Assembly: GCA_026954325.1 (NCBI GenBank)
Contig: JAIXKK010000217.1
Coordinates: 1 to 64,000, forward strand
Direction: 5' to 3'
DNA length: 64,000 nucleotides
From: Bryobacterales bacterium
Lineage (GTDB): Bacteria > Acidobacteriota > Terriglobia > Bryobacterales > Bryobacteraceae
The position numbers and the translations under genes are program-made. How positions within the stretch are numbered: the stretch's first letter is position 1; the number at the start of each line of letters is the position of its first letter. Below the pieces are notes generated by a model. That model saw nothing but the letters and a program-made list of their open reading frames with translations, ran no database searches and was not told the origin of the DNA. Positions 60,583-64,000 of the stretch are shown here, piece by piece.

Positions 60583-61206
60583 TCACACCTCCGCGGCCTG
60601 CTCGACGCAATGGGAAAAATCCTCGAGAATAGCCCTGGCGACTGTAATGGGATGGGGATATCGGTAGCCTCCAGCCCCGTTGTAGCCGATTTGGACCTGC
60701 TTCCATTCGTGGTGAATCGCGGACTGGATCTGGATCAGATGGGGGTCGTCGATGGCTTCTCCGTTCCGGAAGTTGAGTTCGCAGGCAAAAACCCTACCGG
60801 GCTTGTCGGGGTTGTAGAGGGGAATTCCGAACTTGCGGCAGATGAGGGGACGGTATTCGTAGATGGAGCAAACACCGTCCTCGAGGGCCGGGCAGGCGAG
60901 GCGCGCGCCCGGGGAGGGCAAACTGCCCCATGCTTCGGGTTCGCCGGCCCGGCTCACCAGATGGCGGCGGGCTTCGAGGTACAACTCCGCTTTGGAGACA
61001 AGCCGGGCGCGGAGTTCCGGGGGAAGGCGGCGGCTCCCATAAGAGATCCACGCAGCTTCGGCCTCGGTGATCTGGAAGAGTTGATGGCAGCAGTCCGAAC
61101 AACCGCGGCGGCATTGGATGCGGGCGCCGTGAAGGCGGCGGTTGCGATCGAATTCAAGTTCAAAGTCTCTACAGATTTTGAGGTATTGACCGATGGTAGG
61201 AGGCAT
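60583..61206 (-). CDS. YkgJ-family cysteine-cluster protein, longer form
   Basis: A 207-residue protein. The cysteine pattern is CRRGCSDCCHQLF near residue 33, then ACPALEDGVCSIYEYRPLICRKFG and a late ACEL. This is the Fe/Zn-binding CxxxCxxCC type with a longer C-terminus than the copy at 9796-10245. Function is uncertain. The start is ATG 61206; the upstream in-frame TTG is less likely. It lies immediately upstream of ssb, perhaps in one transcript. Confidence 0.82.
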   Translation of the reverse strand: MPPTIGQYLKICRDFELEFDRNRRLHGARIQCRRGCSDCCHQLFQITEAEAAWISYGSRRLPPELRARLVSKAELYLEARRHLVSRAGEPEAWGSLPSPGARLACPALEDGVCSIYEYRPLICRKFGIPLYNPDKPGRVFACELNFRNGEAIDDPHLIQIQSAIHHEWKQVQIGYNGAGGYRYPHPITVARAILEDFSHCVEQAAEV

Positions 61207-61444
61207 AAGACGTTCCAACTAGAACGATGGTTCCAGTCTCTCACCCGGACGAGGGGGCCGCGACCTGACGGAGATATTTGCAGTTTGCCAAACTTGGTGC
61301 ATAATACGTCATACGAACCGTGTACTGCCCACGGCGGGTGTGCGGGCATGGGCGCCTGAGCGACCCTCTCAGCAGGCGTCTGTTCGGTTAGTCTTATACT
61401 CAGAGGTAGGGTCGAGGCTGTTTTTGCCACGGAAGGGTTGGCCG

Positions 61445-62665
61445 ATGCGGAATCTAGGTCACTGGATGATGGCAGGGGGATGGTTATTCGCTGCCAGCAT
61501 CGCGGACGCGCAGCAATTCATGACCGGTAGCGGGCCCGGGGGAATTGTCCGCATGTTCAATACGGACATGGCCGTGATGGAGATGAAGGAGGTTCGAAAA
61601 GACCTCCCGTGCACGGTCACTCCGGCAAAAACGAACCTTGGGTTTGATTTGAAATTTCATTCCGGATACGAAGTAACCGTGCCCATGCAGGAACTTACCG
61701 GGCCGGAGAACCTGCTGACAATCATCTTCCGGATCACCGCCGAAGGACGAAGAGAAGAGCCGCTGTATTTCACACAGCGCGTGAAAGTGCCGGCGATTGA
61801 AGAAGATGCAAAGGGCGACGCCTTTCTGCAGGGCGTTTTCGACGTGGGAGAGGGCAAATACCACGTCGACTGGCTGATGCGCGATCGCAGTGAGCGCGTG
61901 TGCTCGTATTATTGGGATACGGAAGCACAGCTTCAAGCCAGGGACAAGACGCTCACCGTGGGTATCCCGCCGCTGACGGTTCGGGCGGCGGAGACGGAGC
62001 AGTTTCGCGAAGAGCCGCCCGTGGAGCGCAACACCGCCGATGGGAACCTTACCGTGAAGGTGCTGGTCAACTTCGCGCCTCAGAATTCACGGTCTGCAAC
62101 CTTGCAGCCGGTGGATACGTCGGCATTAGTGTCGATATTAAGGACAATCTCGCGGGACCCGCGAATCCAGAGGTTCACGGTGGTAGCGTTCAACTTGCAG
62201 GAGCAGCGTGTAGTCTACCGGCAGCAGGAAGCCGAGAAGATAGACTTTCCGAAGCTGGGAGATGCGCTGGAAACCCTGAAGCTCGGCACGGTGGACGTGA
62301 AAAAGCTGGCTCAGAAACGTGGGGAAACCGAGTTCCTCACGGATTTGATCCGGAAGGAAACGAGCGGGGAAACCCGTTCCGATGCGCTTATCTTCGCCGG
62401 GCCGAAGGCGATGCTGGAGGCGAACGTTCCAACCGAGGCTCTCAAGGAAGTGGATTTGGGATCGCCTGTGTTCTATCTCAACTACAACCTGAATCCGCAA
62501 AACATGCCCTGGCGTGATAGCATCGGGAACGCGGTTAAATACTTCAAGGGCCAGGAATTTACCATCAGCCGGCCGAGGGATGTATGGTTTGCCGTGTCCG
62601 AGATTGTTTCCCGTGTCGTAAAATCGAAGCAAGGTAGGCAGCTTAGAGCTGCATCGGGCAATTAG
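61445..62665 (+). CDS. Exported VWFA-domain-like protein of Acidobacteria type
   Basis: A 406-residue protein with signal peptide MRNLGHWMMAGGWLFAASIADAQ. The first half is beta-rich (DLKFHSGYEVTVPMQELTG). The second half looks like a von Willebrand A fold (LTVKVLVNFAP, LVSILRTISRDPRIQRFTVVAFNL, SDALIFAGPKAML), but the MIDAS DxSxS is replaced, so metal binding is doubtful. ATG 61445 follows GGAAGGG; TATACT at about 61395 may be its -10. The methyltransferase gene starts five bases after the stop. Confidence 0.55.
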   Translation: MRNLGHWMMAGGWLFAASIADAQQFMTGSGPGGIVRMFNTDMAVMEMKEVRKDLPCTVTPAKTNLGFDLKFHSGYEVTVPMQELTGPENLLTIIFRITAEGRREEPLYFTQRVKVPAIEEDAKGDAFLQGVFDVGEGKYHVDWLMRDRSERVCSYYWDTEAQLQARDKTLTVGIPPLTVRAAETEQFREEPPVERNTADGNLTVKVLVNFAPQNSRSATLQPVDTSALVSILRTISRDPRIQRFTVVAFNLQEQRVVYRQQEAEKIDFPKLGDALETLKLGTVDVKKLAQKRGETEFLTDLIRKETSGETRSDALIFAGPKAMLEANVPTEALKEVDLGSPVFYLNYNLNPQNMPWRDSIGNAVKYFKGQEFTISRPRDVWFAVSEIVSRVVKSKQGRQLRAASGN

Positions 62666-62669
62666 ACAT

Positions 62670-63227
62670 ATGCTTCAGGCTGTTTCCGTACCATTGGTTG
62701 CTTTCCTGCTGGGGGCGGGGAATCCGCTTCTCGCGCAAGTGAATCACGCCCAATCGCTCGCCCCGTATGTGCCTTCTCCGCAGAACATCGTGGATCGTAT
62801 GCTGGATGCGGCGCAGTTGAAGCAGGGCGAGACCGTGTACGATCTCGGTTGCGGGGACGGGCGCGTTCTGATCACGGCCGCACAGAAGTACAGAGCAAAG
62901 GCGGTGGGTGTGGAACTCTCGCCCAAGCTGGTACAACTGGCCAGGGATTTGATCAAGCTGAACGGCTTGCAGGATTCCGCCTCCGTAATTGAAGGGAACC
63001 TGCTCGACGTGGATCTGAGCAAGGCCGATGTGGTGACGCTCTACCTGCTCACGGAATCGAACGCGAAGTTGCGGCCGAACCTGGAAAAGTATCTGAAGCC
63101 AGGGGCGCGGGTGGTGTCGCATGATTTCGAAATCCGCGGCTGGAAGCCGGTTCTGGTGGAAGACGTCCCGGCATACCGGCGGATGCACCACATCTACGTC
63201 TACGAGATCGGGCGTAACAGGAAATAG
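62670..63227 (+). CDS. Class I SAM-dependent methyltransferase with signal-peptide-like N-terminus
   Basis: A 185-residue protein. A hydrophobic leader (MLQAVSVPLVAFLLGAGNPLLAQ) precedes a compact Rossmann methyltransferase: YVPSPQNIVDRMLDAAQLKQGETVYDLGCGDGR (motif I), GVELSPKLVQLA (motif II) and VVTLYLLTESN. SAM enzymes are normally cytoplasmic, so an exported or membrane-anchored form is odd. It is coupled to the exported VWA-like gene and overlaps lnt convergently by 28 bases. Substrate unknown. Confidence 0.75.
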   Translation: MLQAVSVPLVAFLLGAGNPLLAQVNHAQSLAPYVPSPQNIVDRMLDAAQLKQGETVYDLGCGDGRVLITAAQKYRAKAVGVELSPKLVQLARDLIKLNGLQDSASVIEGNLLDVDLSKADVVTLYLLTESNAKLRPNLEKYLKPGARVVSHDFEIRGWKPVLVEDVPAYRRMHHIYVYEIGRNRK

Positions 63228-64000
63228 CGGCGCGGTTCGACAGCGCAGGCAAGCAATCCGGCCGCGAGACAACTCCACACAAACCAATCCCCATACAGCG
63301 TATACGGCGTCTCTTCCTTGCGCCAGGAAAAACGCATCCGCGCAGCGGCCTGCGCATAGGGATTCAGCCGCCGGGTGATACGCCCGGCGGGGTCAATGGC
63401 CGCGGTGATTCCGTCATTGGTGGCGCGTATCAGCCAGCGGCCGTTTTCCACGGCGCGCATTCTCGCAATCAGAAGATGCTGCTCGCGGGCCGCGCTATGT
63501 CCGAAATAGCCGTCATTGGAGAGATTGACGAGCACGCCCGCGCCTTCCGCCACGAACTGGCGAACAAAATGCGGGAACACGGATTCATAGCAGATAAAGA
63601 CGCCTGCTTTCCCCATGGTGAGCGGAAGCGGGCGAAGATTGGTTCCCGGCGCGAAGCTCCCGGCTTCGGAGGAGATCTTCTGAATCCAGTTAAAGAGCGG
63701 CGGGACATATTCCCCGAAGGGGACCAGGTTGATCTTGTCATAGCGAGCCACGAAGCCGCCGTCAGGGCCTAGCTGAAAAACGGAGTTCAATGGGGCTCCC
63801 CGCGGGGTGTGGGCAACGGCGCCGAAGAGAAAATCAGCACGCACGTCTCTAGCGATTCTTGTGACCTGCTCCCGGAAGAAGGGATCCGTTTCGTAGTAGT
63901 AGGGCGCAGGGACTTCCGGCCAGAGCACCATATCGGGCCGGGGACTGGCGTTCGCCGCGACATCGAGGGTCAACTGGACTTCACGCCGGAGAGTGCTCTC
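63200..64000 (-). CDS. lnt: Apolipoprotein N-acyltransferase, C-terminal part
   Basis: The frame is open to the window edge, so the N-terminal membrane helices are outside. The visible CN-hydrolase domain has the triad in Lnt context: Glu in DMVLWPEVPAPYY, Lys in RYDKINLVPFGEYVPPLF and Cys in GVFICYESVFP, plus LVNLSNDGYFGHSAA. A final membrane helix (YGDWFVWSCLAAGLLACAV) matches Lnt. It transfers the third acyl chain to lipoproteins in the inner membrane. Confidence 0.93.
   Translation of the reverse strand, partial: ESTLRREVQLTLDVAANASPRPDMVLWPEVPAPYYYETDPFFREQVTRIARDVRADFLFGAVAHTPRGAPLNSVFQLGPDGGFVARYDKINLVPFGEYVPPLFNWIQKISSEAGSFAPGTNLRPLPLTMGKAGVFICYESVFPHFVRQFVAEGAGVLVNLSNDGYFGHSAAREQHLLIARMRAVENGRWLIRATNDGITAAIDPAGRITRRLNPYAQAAARMRFSWRKEETPYTLYGDWFVWSCLAAGLLACAVEPRRYFLLRPIS

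Noticed and set aside
1..64000. tRNA or rRNA genes, insertion sequences, prophage, CRISPR arrays
   Set aside because: No cloverleaf-like sequences, transposase or integrase motifs, terminal inverted repeats with target duplications, or spacer arrays were recognised by eye; a tRNA search program could still find something I missed.

Overview
The window looks like a chromosomal segment of an Acidobacteriota bacterium, probably of the Bryobacterales/Solibacter type. This rests on gene content, not on a marker gene: an S8 peptidase ending in VVWGDS repeats, a DUF1549/DUF1553 cytochrome protein followed by a DUF1501 protein, two tricorn-like S41 peptidases of about 1,070 to 1,080 residues, many Tat-exported metallohydrolases and oxidoreductases, and an MbfA-type ferritin/VIT1 exporter. 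The DNA is GC-rich and densely coded. I see no tRNA, rRNA, CRISPR array, phage, transposase or attachment site.

Layout. 1-791: 3' end of an exported subtilase. 821-9862: a c-di-GMP signalling region. It holds a stand-alone seven-helix-like membrane domain, an oligopeptide ABC transporter, an HD-GYP/GAF/GGDEF protein broken into frames, a sigma-54 activator and a PilZ protein. 9796-16930: small metabolic and metal genes (YkgJ, amidohydrolase, a tandem pair of unrecognised Gfo/Idh-like proteins, membrane dipeptidase, MbfA, pirin). 17005-24146: a five-gene plus-strand operon (cytochrome/PSD1 protein, DUF1501 protein, quinone-oxidoreductase-like MDR, amidohydrolase/deacetylase, YbaK). 24101-27225: a DnaE2-like polymerase split by a one-base frameshift. 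27269-30661: a copper operon, copZ-cupredoxin-copA-csoR, behind a tandem CsoR-like operator. 30714-39698: NlpC/P60-like protein, tricorn protease, purS, glmS, yjbQ, cupin, aldo/keto reductase. 39714-44894: trans-sulfuration enzyme, molybdopterin-binding protein, argA-argB-argC and a zinc-ribbon membrane protein. 44974-53035: secreted proteins, MBL hydrolase, nitrilase and a frameshifted mutL. 53111-64000: second tricorn, ABC exporter, YdcF, an ssb locus whose downstream neighbour also ends in an SSB-type acidic tip, a VWA-like secreted protein, an exported-looking methyltransferase and the 3' part of lnt.

How genes work together. The HD-GYP/GGDEF protein, the PilZ receptor and the sigma-54 activator look like one c-di-GMP module, and the diguanylate-cyclase end is translationally coupled (ATGA) to the peptide transporter. 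The copper operon is a textbook sensor, chaperone and exporter set with an added cupredoxin. argC, argB and argA overlap by 1 to 4 bases and share a promoter covered by an 11-bp-arm palindrome.

Two window-wide patterns deserve attention. First, at least fourteen start codons have a -10-like hexamer ending only 6 to 11 bases upstream, which suggests widespread leaderless mRNAs. Second, four genes carry apparent single-base frame changes (HD-GYP/GGDEF, dnaE2, mutL, and the N-terminus of the gene after ssb). These could be residual assembly errors or real decay, and raw reads would decide.
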